A stretch of DNA of 19,176 nucleotides from an uncultured Muribaculaceae bacterium (lineage in GTDB: Bacteria > Bacteroidota > Bacteroidia > Bacteroidales > Muribaculaceae), in assembly GCA_910586455.1 (NCBI GenBank), contig CAJUHX010000016.1:16033-35208 (forward strand), read 5' to 3'. Position numbers and translations under genes: made by a program. How positions within the stretch are numbered: position 1 is the stretch's first letter; every line of letters starts with the position of its first letter. The notes under the pieces are model-generated. The model was not told where the DNA came from, searched no databases, and saw nothing but the letters and a program-made list of their open reading frames with translations. Of the stretch, positions 1 to 8,328 are shown in pieces.

Positions 1-16
1 AGGCGATACAATATAC

Positions 17-51
17 GTGCCGCTCCGGCTTTATAACAAGTTCTGCGGCAC
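17..51. terminator. Possible weak hairpin downstream of the GH3/beta-lactamase gene
   Basis: A perfect 7-bp inverted repeat (GTGCCGC at 17-23, GCGGCAC at 45-51) with a 21-base loop lies 20 bases past the stop of the minus-strand gene. No T-run follows it on the minus strand and the loop is long, so a role as an intrinsic terminator is only a guess. Nothing else is visible in bases 1-71. Confidence 0.2.
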
Positions 52-71
52 TGTGGTTCTATAGGAATCCT

Positions 72-3035
72 TTATAGGGCCATGGCCTTGTAGACGGCGA
101 GGAAAAGGTCGGGGCGCAGATTCATTTTGCTGAATGCCGCGTTGTCGCGCGTGGGGTTGACACGGTTGGTCAGGAATACGAATATAAGTTCGTTGGCGGG
201 GTCGACCCAGAATACCGTGCCGGTAAAACCGAGGTGGCCATAGACACTTGGGTCGGCTTCATCGCAGGTGGGCGAGTTCTCGGGTTTTACGGTATCGGGT
301 TTGTCGAATCCCAGTCCGCGGCGGCAGGTCGGGCTTTTGTCGGTTGTGAACAGTTTTACGGTGTTGTCGCCGAGTACACGGCGTTCGCCGTAGCTGCCGT
401 TCTGGAGCCACATCTGGCATAGTTTGGCAATATCCTCGGCCGAGCCGAATACCCCTGCATTGCCTTGCAGACCGCCTGAGAAGGCTGCCAGTTCGTCGTG
501 TACATAGCCGCAAAGAGTCTGCCGGCGCAAAAAGGTATCGTTTTCAGTTGGAGCGATATCAGCGTAGGGGGTATTCTCGGCAGCACGGTATGTGAAGCGG
601 TGCGCTCCTACGGGCTTCCATATACGTTCGGCCACAAACTCGTCGTGTGCGCGGTGGCTTATCAGTTCCTCAATGTTCATAAGCAGGCAGAAGTTGAGGC
701 ACGAGTAGTTGTAGGCGTTGGTCTTGCGGAGTCCGATGTTGTATATGCGGGTCATTACTGTATCGTAGGCGCTGCGTCCGGCATAAAGGCCTTCGGCGAT
801 AGCGGTGGGGAATTTGTCGCTGCGCCGGTGTCGCACTATGTCGGTACGCAGGCTGGCGTCGCGGTGCCCCCATGCACGGTTCTGAATCTTCACCGGGTGC
901 AGTGCGTCTTTTCGGGCGCTAATCAGTTTGCCCTTGTAGCTGGCGCTGTCCATCATTACGTCGAACATGTTCAGAGCCGCCGGCATACCGCTTTCGTGGT
1001 ACAGCAGTTGGCGCACCGTTATGCCGTCTTTGTCACCTCCGCGCAGGACCGGTATATAGTGCGATATCTTTTCGTCGAGTTTCAGAGTACCGTCGTCGTA
1101 CACGGCCATTATGCCGGGCAGGGTACCTACAGCTTTCGACACCGATGCAAGGTCGTAGACAGTGCTGTCGGTCACGGCCTTGCCGCCTTTGGTCAGGCAT
1201 CCGTAGCTGCGGTTGTGCACAATGGTGCCGTTTTTGGCCACCAGCACCTGGCCGCCGGGTACGGCGCCATTGCGCAGAGCCAGGTTCATCAGAGAGTCGA
1301 TGCTGTCGGTAAGACAGGGGTTAAGACCGGTCATTTCAGGCAATCCGTAGCCCAGACGCGACTTGCTGATGTCGACTCCGCTGCCGGCTTTGGCTATGTC
1401 GCGCAGGTCTACCGGCAGGCGTCCGCCCACCTTTATGCCGCCGAACAGAGCCTGTGCTGCATATTCGCGCAGGTAGTGAGTGTCGTCGTAAGTAAGCAAA
1501 AGGGCTTTGGTGGATTTCACCGATGGTAGGAACTTGCGCAGCGAGTAAACGCCGGTAAAGAATACAGCGCTTACATTATTGCAGGCTGCCGCCAGCCGGG
1601 CGAAGTTCTCGTGCGAGGCCGCAGAGTTGGAGTAAACTGCGAGTACCACGTTTTTGTGGCTGCTGATTTTTTTCAGCTGCGATGCGGTGATATGTTCAGC
1701 CGAGCCGATTCCGTAGCAGTCGACGGGCGTATAACGCGCACACATGCCGCTGAAGTCGTTTTTGGCCGGGGCTCCAATGTTTACGATGGCGTTTTCATGG
1801 GCCACATCTACCGGCAGCGGCAGCATGGAGTCCTTGTTCCACAGGGCTGTGATTACAGCCGCACTAAGCCGGCGGTTCACAGCCTCGGCACGTGGCGAGG
1901 CTACGAGTTCTGTTATATTCGCTGCCGCTGTCTGCTGCCGCGATACCAGTCCGAGAGCATATTTGAATGAGAGTATTCTGCGGCATCGGCTGTCGATATC
2001 GCTCTGGCTTATGCGCCCGTTTTTCACTGCCAGCATCAGGTCGTCGAGGTCGCGCACGGGCGCTTCGCTGCTGAGCAGAGCGTCAGCTCCGGCCAGGAAG
2101 GCCTCCACCACATTGCGTTTGCCGTTGTTTGCGGCTCCTTTCATGATGAGGGCGTCGGTGAATACAATGCCGTCGAAATCCATTTTGTCGCGCAGCAGGT
2201 TTGTGGTCATGGCAACGGAAGCCGATGCCGGGCGGCGGCTGCCGTCGAGCGACGGTACAATGATGTGTCCGGCCATCACACCGCCGAGTCCGGCCTCGAT
2301 AAAGCCTCTGAAGGGCTGCAGGTCGACATCGGTCATGGTGGCGAGGTCGTGTTCGACTATCGGGGTGGTTTTGTGCGAGTCGGTGGAGGTGTCGCCATGG
2401 CCGGGGAAGTGCTTGGCCACAGCCATTACGCCGCCGTCTTCCAGGCCCGAGCCGTATGCTGCCGCCAAGGCCGACACGCGTGCGGGGTCGGAACCGAACG
2501 AGCGGGTGCCTATTACCGGGTTGGCCGGATTGGAGTTCACGTCCACTACCGGGGCGAAGTTCACGTCCACGCCCAACAGGCGGCATTGACGAGCCATCTC
2601 GGCGCCATACTCGTACAGCAGCGATGGGTCGGTGATAGCACCGAGGGCCATGTTTTTGGGAAAGCGCGGAGCGTCTTTTATACGCATTGAAAGGCCCCAT
2701 TCGCCGTCGAATGTCACCATTACGGGTACTTTGGCCACAGACTGAGTATAAGCGATAATGTCGGCGTAGGGCTGCATGAGCGAGTGCTCGAACAGTATGC
2801 CGCCCATGCCGTTGTCGGCTACATATTTCTTGATTGTCTGACGCGCTGTGGGGCTACTGTGGTTCACGCAGGGGAACATCAGCTGGGCTGCCCTCTGGCG
2901 CGGAGTCATGGTGCCCATCACAGAGTCGGCCCAGCTCAGTGCGGCGGCCTCGTTGTTTTTAAGCAGGCGCGGTTTTACGGCCTGCGCTGCCACAGCACAC
3001 AGCAGCAGCACAGCTATGCAGAGGATTTTTTTCAT
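72..3035 (-). CDS. Secreted GH3 glycosidase fused to a beta-lactamase-family serine hydrolase
   Basis: This 987-residue protein starts with a clear signal peptide (MKKILCIAVLLLCAVAAQA), so it is exported to the periplasm or beyond. Residues about 35-365 form a GH3 N-terminal (NagZ-like) barrel: KHFPGHGDTSTDSH at 208-221 is the His/Asp motif of the NagZ-type subgroup, and D294 in FTDAL is the likely nucleophile. Residues about 385-560 look like the GH3 C-terminal sandwich. Residues about 575-985 are a class C beta-lactamase/DD-peptidase-like domain with SxxK at S631-K634 and HLGFTG at 934-939 in the KTG position. The second motif, normally YxN or YSD/YSN, reads YSC at 777-779. The fusion is a known Bacteroidetes architecture and suggests action on peptidoglycan-derived amino sugars, but the substrate is not shown. 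Its ATG overlaps the upstream gene's TGA (ATGA, 3032-3035), implying translational coupling. Confidence 0.93.
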   Translation of the reverse strand: MKKILCIAVLLLCAVAAQAVKPRLLKNNEAAALSWADSVMGTMTPRQRAAQLMFPCVNHSSPTARQTIKKYVADNGMGGILFEHSLMQPYADIIAYTQSVAKVPVMVTFDGEWGLSMRIKDAPRFPKNMALGAITDPSLLYEYGAEMARQCRLLGVDVNFAPVVDVNSNPANPVIGTRSFGSDPARVSALAAAYGSGLEDGGVMAVAKHFPGHGDTSTDSHKTTPIVEHDLATMTDVDLQPFRGFIEAGLGGVMAGHIIVPSLDGSRRPASASVAMTTNLLRDKMDFDGIVFTDALIMKGAANNGKRNVVEAFLAGADALLSSEAPVRDLDDLMLAVKNGRISQSDIDSRCRRILSFKYALGLVSRQQTAAANITELVASPRAEAVNRRLSAAVITALWNKDSMLPLPVDVAHENAIVNIGAPAKNDFSGMCARYTPVDCYGIGSAEHITASQLKKISSHKNVVLAVYSNSAASHENFARLAAACNNVSAVFFTGVYSLRKFLPSVKSTKALLLTYDDTHYLREYAAQALFGGIKVGGRLPVDLRDIAKAGSGVDISKSRLGYGLPEMTGLNPCLTDSIDSLMNLALRNGAVPGGQVLVAKNGTIVHNRSYGCLTKGGKAVTDSTVYDLASVSKAVGTLPGIMAVYDDGTLKLDEKISHYIPVLRGGDKDGITVRQLLYHESGMPAALNMFDVMMDSASYKGKLISARKDALHPVKIQNRAWGHRDASLRTDIVRHRRSDKFPTAIAEGLYAGRSAYDTVMTRIYNIGLRKTNAYNYSCLNFCLLMNIEELISHRAHDEFVAERIWKPVGAHRFTYRAAENTPYADIAPTENDTFLRRQTLCGYVHDELAAFSGGLQGNAGVFGSAEDIAKLCQMWLQNGSYGERRVLGDNTVKLFTTDKSPTCRRGLGFDKPDTVKPENSPTCDEADPSVYGHLGFTGTVFWVDPANELIFVFLTNRVNPTRDNAAFSKMNLRPDLFLAVYKAMAL

Positions 3036-4567
3036 TGTCTGAAGCGATTGGAGGAGTCCGGTTTAACTTTCTTGCCGCGACCTTTGCCTTCGCGATAATA
3101 ACTTACTATGTCTTCGGCCAGATCGGTATCGACTTTAGCTACCCGCGTGGCCCGTGTGAGCGGTTTCATGTAGTCGCCGCCATCGGCCAGATAGTCAATG
3201 GTTGCAATGCGGTAGGTCTTATCGGGGTCGATTGGCTTGCCGTTGATTTTAATACTGTTTATACGTCCGGGAGTATTGCCCTTTTCCGATTTTACGGCCG
3301 GAGTATATACCACATCGGCTTGCCGGCTAACTGCGGTGACACGCCCCTGAGCCATAACGTCGAAGGCGTCGAGCAGGTCGCGGCCCTTTATGTCAAGAAC
3401 TACCGAGGCGTTGCCGAATGGTAGCATCTCCAGTATGTAACCTTTGCCCACATTTCCTTTTGGCAGGCCGCGGCGTATGCCGCCGTCGTTCATTATGGCG
3501 AAGTCTACACCGCCTACAGCCTCCTGTGCGCGATCGTACATAAAGTCGCTGAGAAAGTTTTTAAGTTCCTCGCTGCCTTGAGGCATTTCTGCAGTGGCCT
3601 GAAATACCTTTAGATTGTACAGCGAGTCGAGCCCTTGCTGATATGGTTTCAGCCATTCTTTCAGCTGAGGGTCGGCCTTGGAGTCGAGGCGGTTGTCGAT
3701 GGCTATGAGCGAAGGCTCAATGCTCAGTTTGTCGAGGTCTATGTCGATTTTGCCCAGATTCCGGCCATATTTTCCGGCCTGGACAATAATCACTTCGTTG
3801 TCGTTGAGGTCGGTGGTCTTGTATGGTTTGTCGTCGACACCGGGCTCTACCACATCGTGCGAGTGTCCGCCTATAATAAGGTCGATATTGCGCGAGTTGC
3901 GAGCCAGGGCCATGTCGGTGAGGTCGGCGCCGGCGGTATTGTATCCGATGTGGGTTATGGCCACTACCATGTCGCAGTGCTCTATGTTGCGCAGCCACCA
4001 TGCGGCGGCATTGGCGGCCTGTATGCCGTCGAGATACTTTACGCCTTCGGCTTTGCCGGGCGCAATCATGCCTTCGGGGTCGAGGTTTATGGCGAAGAAA
4101 CCAATGCGTTTGCCGTCGAATTCCTTTATGGTCATAGGTTTGAACATGCCATTGAGGGCCGAATGGCTCAGATCGTAGTTGGTGGCCAGCAGTTCGGCTT
4201 TGGAGCCGCTGAGCACCCGGGCAATGGAGTCGGCGGTGATGTCGAATTCGTGGTTACCGAGTATTCGCATGTCGTAGCCCAGTTCGTTCATCAGCTGCTG
4301 TTCGACTTTGCCGCCGTAGAGATAAAAGTACAGCGAGCCCTGCACAAAGTCGCCGGCATCAATGAGCAGCGAGTTTTTTTCGGCCATACGTATGCTGTCG
4401 ATAGCAGCCTTGCGGCGCAGAATGCCGCCTTCGCCGCTTTCTTCGGGGTCGATATGCGAGTGGGTGTCGTTGGTATGCATTATCACCAGATGTTCGGCGT
4501 TAGCCGGCTGAAGCGCTGCCGAGGCGGCCAATAACAGCGCAATTGCAGGGGAGAGGATTTTTTTCAT
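3032..4567 (-). CDS. Secreted UshA-type 5'-nucleotidase / 2',3'-cyclic phosphodiesterase family protein
   Basis: The start is placed at ATG 4567 (MKKILSPAIA..., 511 residues) because it begins a good signal peptide ending near PANA. The alternative in-frame ATG at 4585 adds MNIKYR from AT-rich repeat sequence. Metallophosphatase motifs appear in order: HTNDTHSH (31-38), AGDF (71-74), GNHEFD (104-109), THIG (205-208) and GGHSHD (233-238). They bind the two-metal centre. The C-terminal nucleotidase domain holds NDGGIRR (360-366) and TIDYLADGGDY (457-467). Family members hydrolyse nucleoside monophosphates or related phosphoesters in the periplasm for salvage; the exact substrate cannot be read here. 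The stop overlaps the GH3/beta-lactamase start by four bases. Both the phosphatase and C-terminal domains are on one chain. Confidence 0.92.
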   Translation of the reverse strand: MKKILSPAIALLLAASAALQPANAEHLVIMHTNDTHSHIDPEESGEGGILRRKAAIDSIRMAEKNSLLIDAGDFVQGSLYFYLYGGKVEQQLMNELGYDMRILGNHEFDITADSIARVLSGSKAELLATNYDLSHSALNGMFKPMTIKEFDGKRIGFFAINLDPEGMIAPGKAEGVKYLDGIQAANAAAWWLRNIEHCDMVVAITHIGYNTAGADLTDMALARNSRNIDLIIGGHSHDVVEPGVDDKPYKTTDLNDNEVIIVQAGKYGRNLGKIDIDLDKLSIEPSLIAIDNRLDSKADPQLKEWLKPYQQGLDSLYNLKVFQATAEMPQGSEELKNFLSDFMYDRAQEAVGGVDFAIMNDGGIRRGLPKGNVGKGYILEMLPFGNASVVLDIKGRDLLDAFDVMAQGRVTAVSRQADVVYTPAVKSEKGNTPGRINSIKINGKPIDPDKTYRIATIDYLADGGDYMKPLTRATRVAKVDTDLAEDIVSYYREGKGRGKKVKPDSSNRFRQ

Positions 4568-4601
4568 TCTGTATTTAATATTCAATATTCAATGTCTAAT
4601 G

Positions 4602-4656
4602 TTAAAGGTTAAATGTTAAATGCAGTGTCAAACTTCATTTAACATTTAACCTTTAA
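4602..4656. repeat. Perfect 21-bp AT-rich inverted repeat in the prs/nucleotidase gap
   Basis: Arms at 4602-4622 and 4636-4656 are perfect reverse complements around a 13-base loop (cagtgtcaaactt). The left arm is built from heptamers of the form GTTAAAG/GTTAAAT, and the flank towards 4570 carries short ATTCAAT-type direct repeats. It sits in the 109-base gap after the prs stop, so the minus-strand transcript would fold into a long hairpin. There is no clear T-run after the stem, so it could be a rho-independent-like terminator or attenuator, an mRNA processing/stability hairpin, or a copy of a dispersed AT-rich repeat. The repeat is seen directly; its function is inference. Confidence 0.85.
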
Positions 4657-4676
4657 AATTTAAAAATTAGCAGGAA

Positions 4677-5621
4677 TTATTTGATAAGATACTGCGACGA
4701 GATTGATTCGTTGTTGTGTACCCGACGGATAGTGTCGGCAAACAGGCGGGCAACCGACAGAATGGTGCACTTGGTGCAGCTGCCGGTATATGGAATCGAG
4801 TTGGTGAAAATCATCTCAGTGAGGGCGCAGTTCTGCACTCGTTCCGAGGCAGGGTTGCTCATAATGGCGTGGCTTGCCAGAGCGCGAACCGACTTGGCTC
4901 CGTTGGCCATCATCAGGTCGGCAGCCTTGGTTATTGTGCCGGCGGTATCTACCATGTCGTCGACCAGAATCACGTTCTTGTCCTTTACGTCGCCGATTAC
5001 AGTCATGGTAGCCACTACGTTTGCTTTGGCGCGTTGTTTGTGGCAGAGCACCAGAGGCACGTTGAGATATTTGGCGTAGCTGTTGGCGCGTTTGGCACCG
5101 CCTACGTCGGGAGTGGCTATTACCATGTCTTCCAGATTCAGGCTCTGGATATATGGGATGAACACGCTCGAAGCGTACAGGTGGTCGACAGGAACATCGA
5201 AGAAGCCCTGAATCTGGTCGGCGTGCAGGTCCATGGTTATCACACGGTCAACGCCGGCTGCAGTAAGCAGGTTGCTCACCAGCTTGGCGGCGATTGATAC
5301 ACGGGGTTTGTCTTTGCGGTCCTGACGGGCCCAGCCGAAGTAGGGGATTACAGCAGCTACGGTTTTGGCTGAGGCACGTCTGGCGGCGTCAATCATCAGC
5401 AGCAGCTCCATGAGGTTGTCGCTGTTGGGGAATGTCGACTGTACGAGGTAAACTTCGCAACCGCGGATAGATTCTTCAAATGATACTTCGAATTCGCCAT
5501 CGGCGAAGCGCTGTATGTTCATTTTACCGAGTTCCACACCGAGATCGTTGCAGATTTCCTCAGCCATGTAGCGCGACTTGGTGCCGGCGAATACCTTGAT
5601 AGGGGGAAGTGACGAGTTCAT
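4677..5621 (-). CDS. prs: Ribose-phosphate pyrophosphokinase (PRPP synthetase)
   Basis: This 314-residue protein has the usual length of class I PRPP synthetases. They transfer the pyrophosphate of ATP to ribose-5-phosphate, giving PRPP for purine, pyrimidine, His, Trp and NAD synthesis in the cytoplasm. Visible motifs are FADGE (39-43), YFGWARQDRK (94-103, ATP-binding region), DLHADQIQGFFD (131-142, Mg/catalytic loop), TPDVGGAKRA (170-179) and the PRPP-binding signature VILVDDMVDTAGT (217-229). The start at 5621 gives the expected N-terminus. It lies between the amylase gene (79-base gap upstream) and the nucleotidase gene (109-base gap holding the inverted repeat). purN, which belongs to a PRPP-consuming pathway, lies nearby on the other strand. 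The gap at 5622-5700 is AT-rich and may hold its own promoter, but no full TTTG/TAnnTTTG pair is seen. Confidence 0.97.
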   Translation of the reverse strand: MNSSLPPIKVFAGTKSRYMAEEICNDLGVELGKMNIQRFADGEFEVSFEESIRGCEVYLVQSTFPNSDNLMELLLMIDAARRASAKTVAAVIPYFGWARQDRKDKPRVSIAAKLVSNLLTAAGVDRVITMDLHADQIQGFFDVPVDHLYASSVFIPYIQSLNLEDMVIATPDVGGAKRANSYAKYLNVPLVLCHKQRAKANVVATMTVIGDVKDKNVILVDDMVDTAGTITKAADLMMANGAKSVRALASHAIMSNPASERVQNCALTEMIFTNSIPYTGSCTKCTILSVARLFADTIRRVHNNESISSQYLIK

Positions 5622-5700
5622 AAATAATTATGATAATGTATAATGATTGAAGTTGTTCTTTATAATAGTTTAATGTTGAATTGATTTTGATGCGGTCGGA

Positions 5701-7407
5701 CTATTGTCGCATGTTCTTGATTTTGTTGTTCTGCATTTTCCAGATTACTGCGCCGTGGGCGGGTACTCCGGAGGTGAAAGGCAGAGTGGAGCAGAAGTTC
5801 TTGGGCGCTTTCTCGCCTCCAAGCAGTTCGGTTGCCTTTACAGAGCCTTCGGGCAGGCCGAGGGTGTTGAAGGCGTGTCGGGGCAGTGTCACCGAAATTT
5901 CTTTGTCGCGGTCGCCGAAGTTAGCTATGATAAGAAGGGTTTCGTCGTCGGTCGAGCGCAGGTAGGCATAGTCGCGGTGAGGGTCCAGCCCCGGGTTATG
6001 GTAGTTCACATACATAAGGTCGAAGAAGCGACCCTCACGCAGTGCTTTTTCTTTGTTGCACAGGGTGAGCAGTCGGGCGTAGAAGTCGCGCAACTGCTTG
6101 CGGCGCTCGTTGAGTACACCGTTGCAGAGTCCCTTGTTGAGCCATGAGCGCAGCGATGCCACGCTCCAGTAGTCGAATATGGTGGTGCGTCCGTCGCGTC
6201 CGCTATAGCCTTCGGCATCCATGCCGCGTTCGCCAAGTTCCTGACCCATGTAAATCATCATTGCTCCGCTGTTAATAGTGGCGCTGACTGTCAGCGAGGC
6301 TCTTACGCGGTCGGCGTCGCCGGCGTAGAAGTCAGAGGCAAAGCGTTGTTCGTCGTGGTTCTCCAGAAAGTTGAGCATGTGGTTGGCTATGCCCTCCACG
6401 GTCTGCCAGCAGCTGGTGATATTTGCGGCGCTGGTGTTGTGACATTCCACTCCGCGCAGGGTATCGTATAGAGTCACCTTGTCGTATAGGTAGTCGAAAC
6501 CTCCATCGAATATATATGGGCGATAGAGTGCCACATCGTAAATCTCGGCTATGAAAATCACATCGGGGTAGTGCGATTTTACGTTGGCTATAGCCCACTG
6601 CCAGAATTCGAGCGGCACCATGTGTACCATGTCGCAGCGGAATCCGTCGACACCTTTTGCGGCCCAATAGCGCAGTATGTGCAGCATCTTGAACCATGTG
6701 TCGGGTATAGGGTCGAAATGGCGTGTGTGGTCGCCGTAGTCTACTCCGTAGTTGAGTTTTATGGTGTCGTACCAGTCGAACTTGCCGGGGAATGCTGTGA
6801 AGCAGTCGTTGCCCGAGGCTCGTGCGGGAAACTCCACGTAAGCTTCTTTGCCTTCGCCAAGGTCTACGCCTTCGGGGGAGAACTTCTGGCGGGTAATATA
6901 GTAGAAGTTGTTGGCGGGGCTGAAAAACATCTCGGGGTTATCGGCATGGCCGAGGTCCTCAATGCCTTTTGGCTTGACGTCGGAGGCGTACTCGCGGGCC
7001 ACATGGTTGGGCACGAAGTCAATGATAACTTTCATCCCCTCTTTGTGGGTGCGCTTCACCAGGTCGTCGAATTCGTCGAGTCGCTTGTCGACATTCACCG
7101 CCAGGTCAGGGTCGATGTCGTAGTAGTCGGTGATGGCATACGGGCTGCCGGCGTGCCCCTTTATCACATGCGGGTTGTGGCGCCGGATGCCGTATGCGGT
7201 GTAGTCGGCGTCGTGCGAGTGTTCGATTACGCCGGTGTACCATACATGTGTGATGCCGAGGTCTTTTATGGCCTTCAGCACTGTGGGTGTGATATCGGCG
7301 AGTTTGCCGCTGCCGTTCTGCTCCAGAGTGCCGTTGGGCACCGGAGAGTCGCAGTAGTTGCTGAACAGTCGAGGCAGCAGCTGATATATAATCGGACGTG
7401 TGGTCAT
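5701..7407 (-). CDS. Cytoplasmic GH13 alpha-amylase family enzyme
   Basis: The start at 7407 (MTTRPIIYQLLPRLF, 568 residues) is chosen because it makes an ATGA overlap with the upstream patatin stop and begins right at the first strand of the barrel. The in-frame ATG at 7443 would extend into the patatin gene. Conserved GH13 regions are present: DFVPNH (130-135), GFRCDMVH (255-262, nucleophile D259), the acid/base E288 in IAEIY, and NHDE (350-353, transition-state stabiliser D352). A C-terminal beta domain ends about residue 560. There is no signal peptide, so it probably acts on imported or stored alpha-glucans or maltooligosaccharides inside the cell. Substrate and subfamily cannot be fixed from sequence alone. 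No Sus-like genes are adjacent. Confidence 0.92.
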   Translation of the reverse strand: MTTRPIIYQLLPRLFSNYCDSPVPNGTLEQNGSGKLADITPTVLKAIKDLGITHVWYTGVIEHSHDADYTAYGIRRHNPHVIKGHAGSPYAITDYYDIDPDLAVNVDKRLDEFDDLVKRTHKEGMKVIIDFVPNHVAREYASDVKPKGIEDLGHADNPEMFFSPANNFYYITRQKFSPEGVDLGEGKEAYVEFPARASGNDCFTAFPGKFDWYDTIKLNYGVDYGDHTRHFDPIPDTWFKMLHILRYWAAKGVDGFRCDMVHMVPLEFWQWAIANVKSHYPDVIFIAEIYDVALYRPYIFDGGFDYLYDKVTLYDTLRGVECHNTSAANITSCWQTVEGIANHMLNFLENHDEQRFASDFYAGDADRVRASLTVSATINSGAMMIYMGQELGERGMDAEGYSGRDGRTTIFDYWSVASLRSWLNKGLCNGVLNERRKQLRDFYARLLTLCNKEKALREGRFFDLMYVNYHNPGLDPHRDYAYLRSTDDETLLIIANFGDRDKEISVTLPRHAFNTLGLPEGSVKATELLGGEKAPKNFCSTLPFTSGVPAHGAVIWKMQNNKIKNMRQ

Positions 7408-8246
7408 TGTTCTGAGGTGTTGGTATTTTCGGCCTGCTTCCATAGTCCGGCTTCGCGCAGGGCACGCCTTGTGTGGATATAGCCGCTGGTAAAAACAGTA
7501 GTTATATTCTTGAGGTCGAAGACTTTGTATCGCGAAATCTCGGGGGTTTCAATCGAGAGGTCACAACTGGCCATGTCTTTTATCTGGTTTGAACGCAGCA
7601 TTATATGGTAGGTGCGCATGGCCACGCCCATAATGGAGTCGGCCGGGTCGAGTTTGCCCGGCAGCGGGCTGCAGTTCACACCAATGAGGAAGTCGCATTT
7701 ATCGCGTATAATCCATGCCGGATGGTTGCGCATAAGGCCGCCGTCGACGTAGTTCACGCCGTCGATTTCAACCGGAGGAAACACCAGCGGAATGGAACAC
7801 GATGCAATCATGCGAGGCCCTATTTCGCCGGTATGAAACTCGGCAGGGCGCACATTGTCGAAGTCGGTCACACCCAGATATACAGGAAGTTTCAAATCTT
7901 CGAGCAGGATGGTAGGAGCTATGCGTTTGAGTATGAAATCACGAAAGCGGTTGGGGTTGAAAAAGCCGCCGCGTTGAATGCGCAGCTTGGCGAAATTGCT
8001 GAAGCCCGATTCGGCGAACAGCTGCGGAATATCTTTGGGGCTTACACCGGCGGCGTACAGTACGGCGACAACAGAACCGGCGCTCACTCCGGCTATGACA
8101 TCGGGCTTGAGCCCCGCTTCTTCTATAGCCATCAGAGCGCCTGCGTGGGCAAAGCCGCGTGCTCCGCCGCCACTCAGGGCTATGCCAAGGCGATAAGGCC
8201 GCTTAAACTCTATGCCTGTAGCTGCTTGTGTACTGCTCGACTCCAT
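7404..8246 (-). CDS. Patatin-like phospholipase family protein
   Basis: This 280-residue protein contains a complete patatin catalytic set: oxyanion-hole SGGGARG (25-31), nucleophile elbow GVSAG (53-57, S55) and the Asp of the Ser-Asp dyad in VDGG (D168). The family hydrolyses acyl esters of lipids. With no signal peptide or membrane segment it resembles the cytoplasmic RssA/YchK-type members, not the secreted patatin-plus-barrel proteins of Bacteroidetes. It is the first gene of the minus-strand run and starts about 18 bases from a -7-like box at 8264-8271. Its stop overlaps the amylase start by four bases, which suggests coupled expression although no shared pathway is evident. Confidence 0.93.
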   Translation of the reverse strand: MESSSTQAATGIEFKRPYRLGIALSGGGARGFAHAGALMAIEEAGLKPDVIAGVSAGSVVAVLYAAGVSPKDIPQLFAESGFSNFAKLRIQRGGFFNPNRFRDFILKRIAPTILLEDLKLPVYLGVTDFDNVRPAEFHTGEIGPRMIASCSIPLVFPPVEIDGVNYVDGGLMRNHPAWIIRDKCDFLIGVNCSPLPGKLDPADSIMGVAMRTYHIMLRSNQIKDMASCDLSIETPEISRYKVFDLKNITTVFTSGYIHTRRALREAGLWKQAENTNTSEQ

Positions 8247-8263
8247 CGGTGCAAAACTTGATG

Positions 8264-8291
8264 CAAAAGTACAAAAAAAATCCTAAACAAA
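8264..8291 (-). promoter_or_regulatory. Likely promoter for the patatin-amylase run
   Basis: Read on the minus strand, 8271-8264 is TACTTTTG, an exact match to the Bacteroidetes -7 consensus TAnnTTTG. A TTTG lies upstream at 8291-8288, but the spacing is 16 bases instead of the usual 19-21. The predicted leader is only about ten bases. Confidence 0.6.
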
Positions 8292-8316
8292 GGCATCTAC
8301 TCTAAGATTTTTTCAG

Positions 8317-8324
8317 TACTTTTG
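8317..8324 (+). promoter_or_regulatory. Likely -7 box of the purN promoter
   Basis: TACTTTTG matches the Bacteroidetes -7 consensus TAnnTTTG exactly and ends four bases before the purN ATG, so the transcript would be leaderless or nearly so. No good TTTG -33 box is seen. The box is part of a 10-bp inverted repeat with the patatin -7 box (8263-8272 and 8316-8325). Confidence 0.6.
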
Positions 8325-8328
8325 CGGC

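Noticed and set aside
498..1529. 343-codon open frame opposite the GH3/beta-lactamase gene
   Set aside because: It lies fully antisense to a gene with clear catalytic motifs, has low-complexity Val/Ala/His-rich composition, and no recognisable domain or promoter.
3635..4534. 299-codon plus-strand frame opposite the nucleotidase gene
   Set aside because: Antisense shadow of a well-conserved metallophosphatase; composition is Val/Gly-rich without any family signature.
6571..7482. 303-codon plus-strand frame opposite the amylase gene
   Set aside because: Antisense shadow of the GH13 gene; no motif or start context.
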